64,000 nucleotides of DNA from Candidatus Marispirochaeta associata (GCA_001749745.1 JWTM01000424.1:248001-312000); one strand, 5' to 3'. Positions 16,151 through 24,451 are shown, counted from the first letter of the stretch. Numbers and translations: made by a program. Notes: generated from the letters alone by a model not told the origin.

Positions 16151-16234
16151 TGCCCAGAAGAGGACTTGAACCTCCACCCGGTAACCCGGACTAGAACCTG
16201 AATCTAGCGCGTCTACCAATTCCGCCATCTGGGC
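16151..16234 (-). tRNA. tRNA-Leu (anticodon CAG)
   Basis: 84-nt class II tRNA on the minus strand. The acceptor stem GCCCAGA/TCTGGGC pairs fully, followed by discriminator A. The D arm contains TGGCGGAATTGGTAGACGC, and the anticodon stem is CTAGA/TCTAG around loop TTCAGGT, with CAG templated by 16198-16200. The long variable arm is CCGGG/CCGGG-type and the T arm is GGAGG-TTCAAGT-CCTCT. CCA is not encoded. It reads CUG codons. A consensus promoter lies just upstream and a terminator just downstream. Confidence 0.95.
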
Positions 16235-16248
16235 TTAATGTAGAACGG

Positions 16249-16277
16249 ATTTTAGGCGAAAATCGGTCTTGTGTCAA
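16249..16277 (-). promoter_or_regulatory. tRNA-Leu promoter
   Basis: On the minus strand TTGACA (16277-16272) and TAAAAT (16254-16249) are separated by exactly 17 bp. The predicted start falls a few bases before the tRNA 5' end, as expected for a strong housekeeping-sigma promoter. Confidence 0.85.
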
Positions 16278-16376
16278 TGATATTAGGCGCAAGTATGAGC
16301 CATATTAGATGAGAGAAGGGAAGGCGGAGGTAACACGTTATGTGGTTGTCTGGGGGTGTTTATGCTGTGCATTGAC

Positions 16377-16411
16377 AGCCTGAGTACCAGAAGGTACAAA
16401 GGGCTCAGGCT
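16377..16411 (+). other. Hairpin upstream of the symporter gene
   Basis: AGCCTGAG (16377-16384) pairs with CTCAGGCT (16404-16411), with an inner TACC/GGTA helix. It is followed by CTCCTTCTTTT. It may be a weak terminator or leader structure in the gap 16235-16499, which otherwise contains no gene. Confidence 0.4.
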
Positions 16412-16478
16412 CCTTCTTTTCGGCTGCGACAATTCTTGCGGGTAATGCACGAGTAGACGGAACGGAAGCCATCCCTGC

Positions 16479-16496
16479 CCGCCCCGACGGGGGCGG
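16479..16496 (+). promoter_or_regulatory. Hairpin over the ribosome site of the symporter gene
   Basis: CCGCCCC pairs with GGGGCGG across a 4-base loop, ending 3 bases before the GTG start at 16500. The only purine-rich ribosome-site candidate (GGGGGCGG) lies in the right arm, so the structure could limit initiation. Confidence 0.35.
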
Positions 16497-16499
16497 TGC

Positions 16500-18149
16500 G
16501 TGCAAATCACTATTATCGCGGTTTATCTTCTCCTTACCCTGATTATCGGTTTTCTATTCAGGCGCCGGGCGGCGGAGAGTCCTGCAGCCTATTTTCTCGC
16601 CGGCCGGAAGCTCTCGCCGTTGCTCCTCTTCTTCACCATGGCGGCCTCGAACTTCTCGGCCTTTACCATCTTCGGATTATCCGGGGCAGGCTACCGCATC
16701 GGCTACGCCTTCTATCCCGTAATGGCCTTCGGCACCGGCTTTATGGCCCTTGCTTTCTGGCTTATCGGCTCGAAAATCCTCAAGCTCTCCAAGGAACGGG
16801 GCTATTTAGCCCCTGGGGATTTTATCGGCGACCGCTACTGCTCCCGCGGACTCCAAAGACTCTTCTCGGCGGTGATGCTCCTCTTCACGCTCCCCTATGT
16901 GGCGATCCAGATCATTGCCGCCGGCCGTTCCCTGGAGAGTCTCACCGGCCTTCCCTTTTTGTACGGTGCCGTGGGGGTAACCCTCTTCGTCGCCCTCTAC
17001 GTTGGCCTGGGGGGCTTACGCTCCATCGCCTGGACAGATCTGCTTCAGGGCGGGATGATGATTCTCTTCTCGCTTCTCGCCCTGATCATAATTAGCCGCA
17101 GGGCAGGCGGATTCATCGCCATCCACCGGAGGATTGCCGAAATCAGCCCAGAACATCTCTCCCGACCCGGGGCGGACGGATCGCTCACTCCCGGCGTCTG
17201 GTTGAGCTTCATGATTCTCTGGTTCTTCGCGGACCCGATGTTTCCCCACCTCTTTCAGCGCTATATGGCGGCCGAAAGCGAGCGGGCGCTTAAAACCACG
17301 GTCGTCCTCTATCCCTTGATTACCGGATTTCTCTTCTTTCTCACCGTCTCCATCGGCGTCATCGGCCGGGTTTTGCTCCCGGGGCTGCCCGCGGGAGAAA
17401 GCGATACCGTATTCCCGCTTCTGCTGAACCGGTTCGCCCATCCGGCTCTAGCGGCGCTGCTGGTGACCGGCAGCCTGGCCGCCTTGATGTCGACCATGGA
17501 CTCTCAGCTTCTAACAGGCACTTCCATCATCCGTCAGGAATTTTTCACCGCCGGGGAGGGGAGGGTAGCACGGCATAGGCTGAGTGTCTGGATCATCGCT
17601 CTCCTGGCTCTCCTTATCGCGGTTCGCCCGCCGGAGACGATCCTCGAGTTTATCAATAAAACCACCTTCAACGGCCTGGCCGTTCTGGCACCCACGGTAA
17701 TCGGCGGTCTCTACTGGAAGCGGGGCAACGCCTTCGGCTCGTTCGCCAGTATTCTCAGCGGCGAGGCTATGGTCCTCCTCTTCTACTTCGAGGTCATTTC
17801 CGTTGCGGGAGTACTCCCGATTATCCCTATTATGCTCGTCGCCGGGGCAGCGTATATCCTAGGTTCACTCTTCTTTTCCCACACTTCCGGCACCACAGAG
17901 TTGGTGTTTCGGCCGAAGAGGAAGGCCCTCTTCTCGACTCCGCTATTCCTCGGGCTCTTCGTTTTGGGAAACGATTTCTGGAACTGGGAAAATACTCCCC
18001 GGCTCTATGCGGGGCTTCCCGGCTGGGTTTGGGGATTTATGGGGCTGTGTGTCCTCACGAGCTGTGCCTTTAAGATTTGTCTCCTCGCTAATGAGCATGA
18101 TATAATGAAGAATCCGCAGAAGCCTCTCTCCAATGTAAAACCAAATTAA
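16500..18149 (+). CDS. Sodium:solute symporter (SSS) family transporter
   Basis: 549 residues, about 13 membrane segments, usual SSS length. Family stretches are visible: YFLAGRKLSP near residue 33, the FSAFTIFGLSGAGYRIGYAF region, GLGGLRSIAWTDLLQGG (about residue 165) and a helix containing MSTMDSQLL. It would use the Na+ gradient to import an unidentified solute such as an organic acid, sugar or amino acid. GTG is the start; the N-terminus fits the family, but the ribosome site lies in a hairpin. It stands alone between tRNA-Leu and an EFR1-type redox gene. Confidence 0.9.
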   Translation: MQITIIAVYLLLTLIIGFLFRRRAAESPAAYFLAGRKLSPLLLFFTMAASNFSAFTIFGLSGAGYRIGYAFYPVMAFGTGFMALAFWLIGSKILKLSKERGYLAPGDFIGDRYCSRGLQRLFSAVMLLFTLPYVAIQIIAAGRSLESLTGLPFLYGAVGVTLFVALYVGLGGLRSIAWTDLLQGGMMILFSLLALIIISRRAGGFIAIHRRIAEISPEHLSRPGADGSLTPGVWLSFMILWFFADPMFPHLFQRYMAAESERALKTTVVLYPLITGFLFFLTVSIGVIGRVLLPGLPAGESDTVFPLLLNRFAHPALAALLVTGSLAALMSTMDSQLLTGTSIIRQEFFTAGEGRVARHRLSVWIIALLALLIAVRPPETILEFINKTTFNGLAVLAPTVIGGLYWKRGNAFGSFASILSGEAMVLLFYFEVISVAGVLPIIPIMLVAGAAYILGSLFFSHTSGTTELVFRPKRKALFSTPLFLGLFVLGNDFWNWENTPRLYAGLPGWVWGFMGLCVLTSCAFKICLLANEHDIMKNPQKPLSNVKPN

Positions 18150-18187
18150 CTACACCCTTGTCGATCTCGAAAAGTCTGGAGGAATTT

Positions 18188-19048
18188 ATGAAAAAAGCCC
18201 TTATCGCCTATTTCTCGCAAACAGGAACGACGAAAGCTATTGCAGAGGCTATCGCTCATTCTCTCGCCAGCGCAGGATGGCAGACAGATTTTCACCGTAT
18301 CGGTACTGATCCCCCACCTGATCTGGAGCCGTATGAGATAGTGGGAATCGGAACCCCGACCTATATCTATCGCACACCATTTATTGTTAGAGATTTTATT
18401 CGGCAATTACCTCGACTGGATGGAAAGTTAGTATTTGTACTCTGCATGTACGGTACCTGTGTTGGTAGTAACGGTAATTGGATAAGAAAGCATCTTGTTA
18501 GCAAGGGTGCAGTAGATATTGGATACTTACGCTGCCGGGGTGCCGATTTTTTCTATGGATTTCTTGTTCGGGGGTATCTCTTTGCACCCGATGCGCCAAC
18601 TGAAGATGACTACACGGTTGTCGCTGCGTTCGGCCGAAACCTCCTAGAGCGATATGAATCCCAAGGTGAAGGTGCAGAACCACCCGATTCGCTAAGACCT
18701 TTTATGTACGCCCTTGAAGGAGTGCTGACCCACCGTCTCATTTCCAGGTTCCTCTACTCCCGTCTCTTCTTCTCCAAGCGAAAGTGTGACGCTTGTGGGG
18801 ATTGTGTAGCTGCGTGTCCCATGAACAATGTGATGCTTAAAAACAACGGGCGACCCCAATGGGGAACAGAATGTCTTCTCTGTTTTAATTGTGAGCTTAA
18901 ATGTCCGCAGGATGCCATTGTATCCGTGTTGGATTGGCCCATCATGGCGCCATTCATGATCTATAATATTCAGAGATCCAAAAAGAAAAACATCCCCTAC
19001 GCTAGAGTCGAGCACTCAGGCGGTAAAACAATAAGACTTCAAGGATAA
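18188..19048 (+). CDS. EFR1-type flavodoxin-ferredoxin fusion protein
   Basis: 286 residues from the ATG at 18188, preceded by GGAGGAATTT; an ATG at 18158 lacks such a site. Residues about 1-160 are a flavodoxin-like domain (AYFSQTGTTKAIAEAIA phosphate loop, GIGTPTYIYRTPFIVRDF). The C-terminal region has two 4Fe-4S motifs (CDACGDCVAACPMNN and CLLCFNCELKCPQD). EFR1-family proteins are cytosolic electron carriers in anaerobes. It lies 38 bp after the symporter gene; the partner enzyme is unknown. Confidence 0.9.
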   Translation: MKKALIAYFSQTGTTKAIAEAIAHSLASAGWQTDFHRIGTDPPPDLEPYEIVGIGTPTYIYRTPFIVRDFIRQLPRLDGKLVFVLCMYGTCVGSNGNWIRKHLVSKGAVDIGYLRCRGADFFYGFLVRGYLFAPDAPTEDDYTVVAAFGRNLLERYESQGEGAEPPDSLRPFMYALEGVLTHRLISRFLYSRLFFSKRKCDACGDCVAACPMNNVMLKNNGRPQWGTECLLCFNCELKCPQDAIVSVLDWPIMAPFMIYNIQRSKKKNIPYARVEHSGGKTIRLQG

Positions 19049-19059
19049 TGAAGTTCTCT

Positions 19060-19560
19060 CTACCCTAAAAACTGATAGACCGACATCATCGTCGCCAGTA
19101 GCACGAAGCCGACGGTGACAAAGCGGAACATCATGTCGAAGCGCCGGTTCATATCTTCAAAGCGCTTATCCATCGAATGCTGCATCTCTTCGAAGCGCTT
19201 ATCCATTGAGCGCTGCATCGCCTCGAAGCGCTTATCAACCGCCTCGAAGCGCCTATCAACCGCCTCGAAGCGCTTATCAATCGCCTCGAAGCGCTTATCA
19301 ATCGCCTCGAAGCGCTTATCAACCGCCTCGAAACGCGCATCCACCGCCTCGAAGCGAGCGTCCATGCGGGCAAAACCTTCGGCCATGTCTTGCTGAATCT
19401 CCAGGAAGGTCGTGCGAAACTCGCTGCGTTCGGTTTCGTAGCGCTCCTTCTCAACCAGATTTCCGGCCAGGAGGGTGACGTAGCGGTGTAGGGAGCGTTT
19501 GTTTTTGACCTCGAAGGCCTCTTCAAGCTCCTGTTCGAGGATCTCCGCCAGGGATTCCAT
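19060..19560 (-). CDS. Heptad-repeat coiled-coil protein with C-terminal membrane anchor
   Basis: 166 residues from the ATG at 19560, chosen for AAGGAG six bases upstream; an ATG at 19635 would add 25 residues but has a weaker site. After an acidic helical start, residues about 60-140 are tandem heptads of the type (D/K)RFEA(V/I)D, reflecting 21-bp DNA repeats. A hydrophobic segment near the C-terminus (about 20 residues) should anchor it in the membrane. The layout recalls Borrelia Bdr proteins, though homology is not shown. It is probably an oligomeric inner-membrane scaffold. Repeat number could vary by slippage. Confidence 0.75.
   Translation of the reverse strand: MESLAEILEQELEEAFEVKNKRSLHRYVTLLAGNLVEKERYETERSEFRTTFLEIQQDMAEGFARMDARFEAVDARFEAVDKRFEAIDKRFEAIDKRFEAVDRRFEAVDKRFEAMQRSMDKRFEEMQHSMDKRFEDMNRRFDMMFRFVTVGFVLLATMMSVYQFLG
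19220..19364. repeat. 21-bp tandem repeat array
   Basis: About seven units of the 21-bp theme CGCCTCGAAGCGCTTATCAAC; the right-hand units are diverged. It encodes the heptads of the coiled-coil protein on the minus strand. Confidence 0.9.
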
Positions 19561-19702
19561 ATCCATCTCCTTAAAGTATAGCTCCGGTTCATAGGGTAAA
19601 GCAAGCTGAGCCCCGCGCTGCTTCAGAACCTGCATCGTTTTCTCATCCTTTCTCGTCCTTTCTCCCCTTGCCCCGTCGTCCGGTGGAGGCTATCCTTTCG
19701 GT

Positions 19703-22246
19703 ATGACAACCGGCCTTTCCCCGCGGCGCCTGGCGACGGCGCTGCTTCTAATCCTGATCGCCCTGGCGGAGCTTCTCCTCGCCTTCCGCGGGCCTATCGC
19801 CCTCACCAAAACCCCGTCGTTGATGCTTGCTCCCATATCGCCTTCCGCCGCCCAATCGGCGGGGCTTACCGATGCGGAGCGGGAGGAGTTTATCCGCGCC
19901 CTAGAGGCGGCCTTCGCCTCGGCGGGTAAGTCGAGCGTCAAGCCCCAGCGCTTTATCGACGAGTATCTCGCGCCCCGGGGGGAGAATCTCCAAACCCTTG
20001 CCGACCGGGAGTCGGTACTGGCCGTTGCCTCGGAGCTCGGTATTCAGCGGGTGGCCCAGGCGGTGCTCTCATCCTGGGGGGGGGAGCTCTCCCTCTATCT
20101 GAGCGTCCGCGATTCCGCCGCGGGCGACCTGATAGCTTCAGAGAATTTTTCCGCCCCCGACCTCGGAGCTCTCCTGGCCGAACTGGAATCTCCGGCATTC
20201 GCCGATGCCTTCGCCGCCGAGGTGCCGGGGATGACCCCCTTCGACTTTAGCTTCTTCCTCTTCCTGGGGCTGGAGCTCCTCACGGCTCTGCTGCTCCTCT
20301 TCCGCCGGGAACGGCTCTTCAATCAGGGGCAGCTGATCCTCGGCTCGACCCTCTTTCTCTTCGCCCTCTTCTTCGCCCGCAACGCCAACATGGATTATGT
20401 CCAGCGCTTCGTCGCCCACGGCGGTGCGCTTAAGCTCGCGGCGGACACCGCCCGGCAGCAGCTGGAGGTCTCCCTCCGTTTTCTGCCGCCCCTGTTCGTT
20501 AATCTGGGACTCTATCTCTTTTCGGGCGGCCCCCGGCCCGGGGGCGGGCCGGGGCGGGCTATCCGCTCCAATTCCTCGCCCCTGCGGGGTTCCGGGATTT
20601 CCGCTTCTATCCCTGCCGCACTGGCGCAGTTTCTCCTCAATCCGCCGACCCTACTGGCCGGTTGGCTTTCGGGGGCCCTCTTCGCCTTCGCGCTCCCCTC
20701 CCTCATTAGGCTCGAGGGGGTACCGGTGCTGGCCTTCATCGCCCTGGTCCCTATTCTTTGGGCCGCCCGCAGGAGCTCCGCCGGGGATGCGGGCATGGGT
20801 ATCATGGCCTTCGCCTCCCTGCAGGTGATGCTCATCAACTTCTGGCACTCCACCTACTCCTATGTCTCCCTGCCCTTTACGGTGCTCCTCTCCATGGCGC
20901 AATGGCTTCTCTTCCTGCCGCTTCTGGTTTTTCTGCTGCGCCGGCCCGGAAGAGTCTGGATACTGGCCGTCCCCGCCGCCTGGCTCGCCTTCGACTGGCT
21001 GCGGGGCATGGGCTTTCTCGCCTATCCCTGGGGGATGCTCGGGACCGCCCTCTATCGCACTATCCCGCTGATCCAGATCGCCTCGGTGACCGGCGTCTGG
21101 GGAGTAAGCTGGTTTCTGTTTCTCTTTAACGCAGCCTTGACGGAATTGCTGTCGAATCCGCGGCGGAGGATGCCCCTCTTCGTGCTGGCGGGGGCGTTCC
21201 TGGCGCCGCTCCTCTTCGGTGCGGGCACTCTTGTGCTTGCGAATCGGGGAGAAACAGAGACAACCCGTCTGCTGCTGGTGCAACATAACCGGGATCCCCG
21301 CAAACACGACTATGCCGAGAGCGTCGACGCCCTCTTGCGCTTGAGCAAGGAAGGCATCGCCCGGGCTTATGCCGAGGGGAGGCCGGTAGAGATGGTGGTC
21401 TGGCCGGAGACCGCCTTCGTCCCGGATCTCCGCTACTGGATGCGCCCGGGAAACGCCGGGAGGCCCCGGCGGCGGCTCGCCGAGCGGCTCTTTCAGGCGG
21501 CAGACGAGTGGGGCATTCCGCTGGTCACCGGAACCTCCGATCACAAACGCCTTCCGGGGGAAGAGGACCGGGACTATCCCGAGATCAGCTACAACTCGGC
21601 GGTCATCATCGAGCCTAAGTCCGGCATCGGCGGGATCTACCATAAGATCAAGCTCGTCCCCTTTACCGAATACTTCCCCTTTAAAGATGAGCTTCCCGGC
21701 GTCTACGCCCAGCTCGACAAATTCGACGTCACCGAGTGGGAGCCGGGAAGCGAGTACCGAGTTCTTGCCCACAAGGACTTCACCTTCGCCACGCCGATCT
21801 GTTTCGAGGATATCATGCCCGACCATGTGCGTCGCTTCGTGGCCGCCGGGGCCGGAGCGGTGGTCAATATCTCCAACGACTACTGGTCCCTCTCCTCGGT
21901 GGAGGGGATGCAGCACGGGGTCAACGGCCTCTTCCGGGCGGTCGAGAATCGCATTCCCATGGTGAGGGCCACCACCTCGGGCCTCACGGTGGGTGTCGAT
22001 CCCTACGGCAGGATGCTCGGGAGCCTCCCCTTCTTCGAAGAGGGAGCGTTGATCGTCGATCTTCCCGCGGGGAACCCTCGGCCGAGCCTCTATACGAGGT
22101 GGGGCGACTGGTTTCCGCTCTTGATGCTGCTTCTCGGGATAGGAATCATGCTCTGGGAGCTCGCATCTCTCTTCCGTCAACGTCGAATCAAGGGTGATCT
22201 GCGTCCCTCAGTACTGGTCCGGCTCGGGGCTTATCGACCACGATAA
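19703..22246 (+). CDS. lnt: Apolipoprotein N-acyltransferase with long N-terminal extension
   Basis: 847 residues; typical Lnt is near 500. The C-terminal nitrilase domain has the expected triad: Glu about 569 (VVWPETAF), Lys about 648 (YHKIKLVPF) and Cys about 700 (TPICFED). Multiple membrane segments precede it (about 310-515). The extra N-terminus has a signal anchor, then about residues 38-170 resembling FlgO/CsgG-like periplasmic domains (LTDAEREEFIRALEAAF, ELSLYLSVRDSAAGDLI), then two more membrane segments. It would acylate the N-terminal Cys of lipoproteins at the inner membrane. Its last 17 residues are read out of frame from a downstream GH32 fragment, suggesting a deletion joint. 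Confidence 0.88.
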   Translation: MTTGLSPRRLATALLLILIALAELLLAFRGPIALTKTPSLMLAPISPSAAQSAGLTDAEREEFIRALEAAFASAGKSSVKPQRFIDEYLAPRGENLQTLADRESVLAVASELGIQRVAQAVLSSWGGELSLYLSVRDSAAGDLIASENFSAPDLGALLAELESPAFADAFAAEVPGMTPFDFSFFLFLGLELLTALLLLFRRERLFNQGQLILGSTLFLFALFFARNANMDYVQRFVAHGGALKLAADTARQQLEVSLRFLPPLFVNLGLYLFSGGPRPGGGPGRAIRSNSSPLRGSGISASIPAALAQFLLNPPTLLAGWLSGALFAFALPSLIRLEGVPVLAFIALVPILWAARRSSAGDAGMGIMAFASLQVMLINFWHSTYSYVSLPFTVLLSMAQWLLFLPLLVFLLRRPGRVWILAVPAAWLAFDWLRGMGFLAYPWGMLGTALYRTIPLIQIASVTGVWGVSWFLFLFNAALTELLSNPRRRMPLFVLAGAFLAPLLFGAGTLVLANRGETETTRLLLVQHNRDPRKHDYAESVDALLRLSKEGIARAYAEGRPVEMVVWPETAFVPDLRYWMRPGNAGRPRRRLAERLFQAADEWGIPLVTGTSDHKRLPGEEDRDYPEISYNSAVIIEPKSGIGGIYHKIKLVPFTEYFPFKDELPGVYAQLDKFDVTEWEPGSEYRVLAHKDFTFATPICFEDIMPDHVRRFVAAGAGAVVNISNDYWSLSSVEGMQHGVNGLFRAVENRIPMVRATTSGLTVGVDPYGRMLGSLPFFEEGALIVDLPAGNPRPSLYTRWGDWFPLLMLLLGIGIMLWELASLFRQRRIKGDLRPSVLVRLGAYRPR

Positions 22247-23228
22247 CTGCTCAGGCTTGGGGCAGGAGGGGAAGCCGCCTCTTCTGCTCTATGCCGCCCG
22301 GGTGCGTCTACCGGTCCGTTTCGAGCAATGCCTCTACTACAGCCTTGACGGCGGTAAGAGCTTTATTGAGTATGCCGGAAATCCGGTTATCCCTCATCGC
22401 GCTCAGGGGAGCCGGGATCCGCGGGTTTTCTATCACCCGTCCTCGGAGAGCTTCTGTATGGTCCTGTATGAGCGGAGGGGTTTCGTCTTCTTCAGGAGCG
22501 ACGACGGCCTCGCATGGAAGGAGACCGGTCGTCTGGAGGGTTTCTTCGAGTGTCCCGATCTCTTTCCGCTCTCTCCCCCGGACGCCCCCGAGGGGCGGGA
22601 GCGCTGGGTGCTGATCGACGGCGACGGAAGCTATCTCGTCGGAAATTTCGACGGACGGATATTCTCTCCGCAAACGGAGCGCTTGAAGGTCGAGTATGGT
22701 CCCAACTTCTACGCTACGCAAAGCTGGAACGATGCGCCCGCGGGCCGGCGGATCCAGCTGGCCTGGATGCGGGGCGGCCGCTACCCCGGGCAGAATTTCA
22801 ACCAGCAGATGAGCTTTCCCTGCGACCTGACTCTTTTAAAGACGGCAGATGGGTTACGTCTTCGCCGCTACCCGGCGGCTGAATTGGAGGACGCTCTCGG
22901 CGAGCCCTGTTCGCCGGAGGAGGTCTCTGAGGCATTCGTGATGGATACGCACTTGAAGGGTGATGAAGTCCTCCGCGTATCGGTCTACGGCAGGAACTTG
23001 AGTATCGATCCCCAGTCCGAAACGATTACCTTCGGGGAACAGAAGGTATCTGTGCCTCTTTCTGGGCCGCTCAGTCTCAGGATCCTGGTGGATACCGCTT
23101 CGATCGAGCTCTACTTCGATGAGGGCAGGATCAGCTACTCTGCCTGTTTCCTCCCTCTGAGCGGTGCGGAAGCGCTCCGCATCGAAGCCGGCAGGGAGGT
23201 AAGGATTCGGCCTATTCGTTCCGTTTAG
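22194..23228 (+). CDS. N-terminally truncated GH32 beta-fructosidase
   Basis: 344 residues, against about 480-500 for the family. It retains the second-blade motif SRDPRVF (about 73-79) and the acid/base motif FECPDLFPL (Glu about 119), then a C-terminal beta-sandwich. The WMNDPNG segment with the nucleophile Asp is missing: the protein starts at YWSGSGLIDHDN, just beyond it. The GTG start lies inside the end of lnt (53-bp overlap, other frame). It probably arose by deletion and cannot hydrolyse fructosides by the normal mechanism. It is likely a decaying gene or a binding-only protein. Confidence 0.8.
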   Translation: MICVPQYWSGSGLIDHDNCSGLGQEGKPPLLLYAARVRLPVRFEQCLYYSLDGGKSFIEYAGNPVIPHRAQGSRDPRVFYHPSSESFCMVLYERRGFVFFRSDDGLAWKETGRLEGFFECPDLFPLSPPDAPEGRERWVLIDGDGSYLVGNFDGRIFSPQTERLKVEYGPNFYATQSWNDAPAGRRIQLAWMRGGRYPGQNFNQQMSFPCDLTLLKTADGLRLRRYPAAELEDALGEPCSPEEVSEAFVMDTHLKGDEVLRVSVYGRNLSIDPQSETITFGEQKVSVPLSGPLSLRILVDTASIELYFDEGRISYSACFLPLSGAEALRIEAGREVRIRPIRSV

Positions 23229-23766
23229 GAAAGCGGATCGCTTCGGGATCGTCGGCGTAGCTCCGTTTCATCCAGCCCTCTTCGGCCAGGGTGTGGGGAT
23301 CCTTGCCGCTCTCGGTGGCGATGCGTTCGATGGGTAGTTTCACGTAGGTGCCGGTGCAGCTTGCCGCCACCGTACCGTCGGGCAGGTAGAGATCGCCGCT
23401 CCCGGTAAAGCTGCGTCCCTTCACCTTCTCGATGCGGCCCCGGGCGCTCAAGGGGGTCTCCGTGGGGATCGGCTTATGGTAGCGGGTGTGGAGTTCCACC
23501 GTAACTCCCCAGGTGTCGGGTTCCATGACGGTTATCGCCCGACCGACGACCTCGTCTAAGAGCGCGCCGCTTACGCCGCCGTGCACGCGACCGGGATAGC
23601 CGTTGTGGGCCTCGGGGACGGTGAAGAGGGCGGCGGCCTCGCCGTTCTCCAGCTCGTAGAAGCGCGCCTGTAGACCGGCCTGGTTATTGACGCCGCAGAT
23701 AAAACAGTTCCCGCTGGTGTGCTGCGGGGCGATTACCTTAATTAATTCGAATTCTGTGCTGCTCAT
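23212..23766 (-). CDS. PaaI-type hotdog thioesterase
   Basis: 184 residues with one hotdog domain. The signature is NGYPGRVHGGVSGALLDEVVGRA, with HGG and a nearby acidic residue as in PaaI/4HBT enzymes. A Cys pair near the N-terminus (CFICG) precedes it, as in many short-chain members. It likely hydrolyses acyl-CoA thioesters in the cytosol; the acyl group is unknown. Its 3' end overlaps the truncated GH32 gene by 17 bp on the opposite strand. Confidence 0.85.
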   Translation of the reverse strand: MSSTEFELIKVIAPQHTSGNCFICGVNNQAGLQARFYELENGEAAALFTVPEAHNGYPGRVHGGVSGALLDEVVGRAITVMEPDTWGVTVELHTRYHKPIPTETPLSARGRIEKVKGRSFTGSGDLYLPDGTVAASCTGTYVKLPIERIATESGKDPHTLAEEGWMKRSYADDPEAIRFPKRNE

Positions 23767-23842
23767 GGAGCTACTCTACGCAAAAAGAGGGGGCGGAAGC
23801 AAGCCGCCTCCGCCCCTCACAAAAAATGGATTGAAAAATGAC

Positions 23843-24451
23843 TTAGGCTTTGAGCTTCTTCGTCAGCTCGGCGACCCATTTGCCCTGGGCTTCAGCCGCA
23901 GCCAGTTCCCGATCGCTCGGCATACGGGAACCGTCCCCTACGAAGGTACTGGCGCCGTAGGGGGTGCCGCCCGACGCCTCATCCGGCGGAATCTGGGTCC
24001 AGTGCTCCAAGGGGAGCCCGACAACCAGCATTCCGTGGTGCATCAGGGATGCGGCGGTAGAGATTATGGTCGTCTCCTGACCGCCGTGCTGGGTGCCCGA
24101 CGAGGACATCAGCCCCACCGGCTTCCCCGCCAAAGCCCCTTGCTGCCAGAGCTGACCCGACTGATCCAGGAAATTGGCCCACTGGGCGGACATTCGGCCG
24201 TAGCGAGTGGGAAGCCCGAAGATGAAGCCGTCGCCTTGGGCCAGATCCTCCATGGTGGCCGCAGGGATTCCCTCAAACTGTTTCTGCGCCTCGAGGGCTC
24301 CCATCATCTTGAGAACCTCTTCCGGCAGGGTCTCCGGGATACGCAGCAACTGCGCCTCGACTCCGTCGACCGCTTCGGCCCCTTTCTGCGCGGCCTGGGC
24401 CATCTGGTACATGTGTCCGTACATGGAATAGAAAAGAATATTGACTCTCAT
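23843..24451 (-). CDS. wrbA: NAD(P)H:quinone oxidoreductase, WrbA family
   Basis: 202 residues, the normal WrbA length. The FMN loop is FYSMYGHMYQMAQAA, and the PTRYGRMSAQWANFLDQSGQLW and GTQHGGQETT segments are family hallmarks. It reduces quinones by two electrons, protecting against redox stress. It overlaps the upstream marR-type gene by 4 bp, so it is co-translated with it and probably controlled by it. Confidence 0.93.
   Translation of the reverse strand: MRVNILFYSMYGHMYQMAQAAQKGAEAVDGVEAQLLRIPETLPEEVLKMMGALEAQKQFEGIPAATMEDLAQGDGFIFGLPTRYGRMSAQWANFLDQSGQLWQQGALAGKPVGLMSSSGTQHGGQETTIISTAASLMHHGMLVVGLPLEHWTQIPPDEASGGTPYGASTFVGDGSRMPSDRELAAAEAQGKWVAELTKKLKA

Larger units (their letters stand above)
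15003..16152. mobile_element. Putative tRNA-Leu-associated islet carrying a TA-like pair
   Basis: The interval is bounded by the 51-bp tRNA-Leu 3' copy on the left and the intact tRNA-Leu on the right, in direct orientation. It contains a DUF4258/YgiT-type pair that is itself flanked by 20-bp direct repeats, plus more tRNA-fragment repeats. No integrase is encoded, so if mobile it would need one in trans or be a decayed remnant. The claim rests on boundary structure only. Confidence 0.5.

Noticed and set aside
20651..22180. A 509-codon open frame antisense to lnt
   Set aside because: Low-complexity Glu/Gly/Arg/Pro-rich translation typical of a GC-rich shadow frame; lnt has the catalytic triad.
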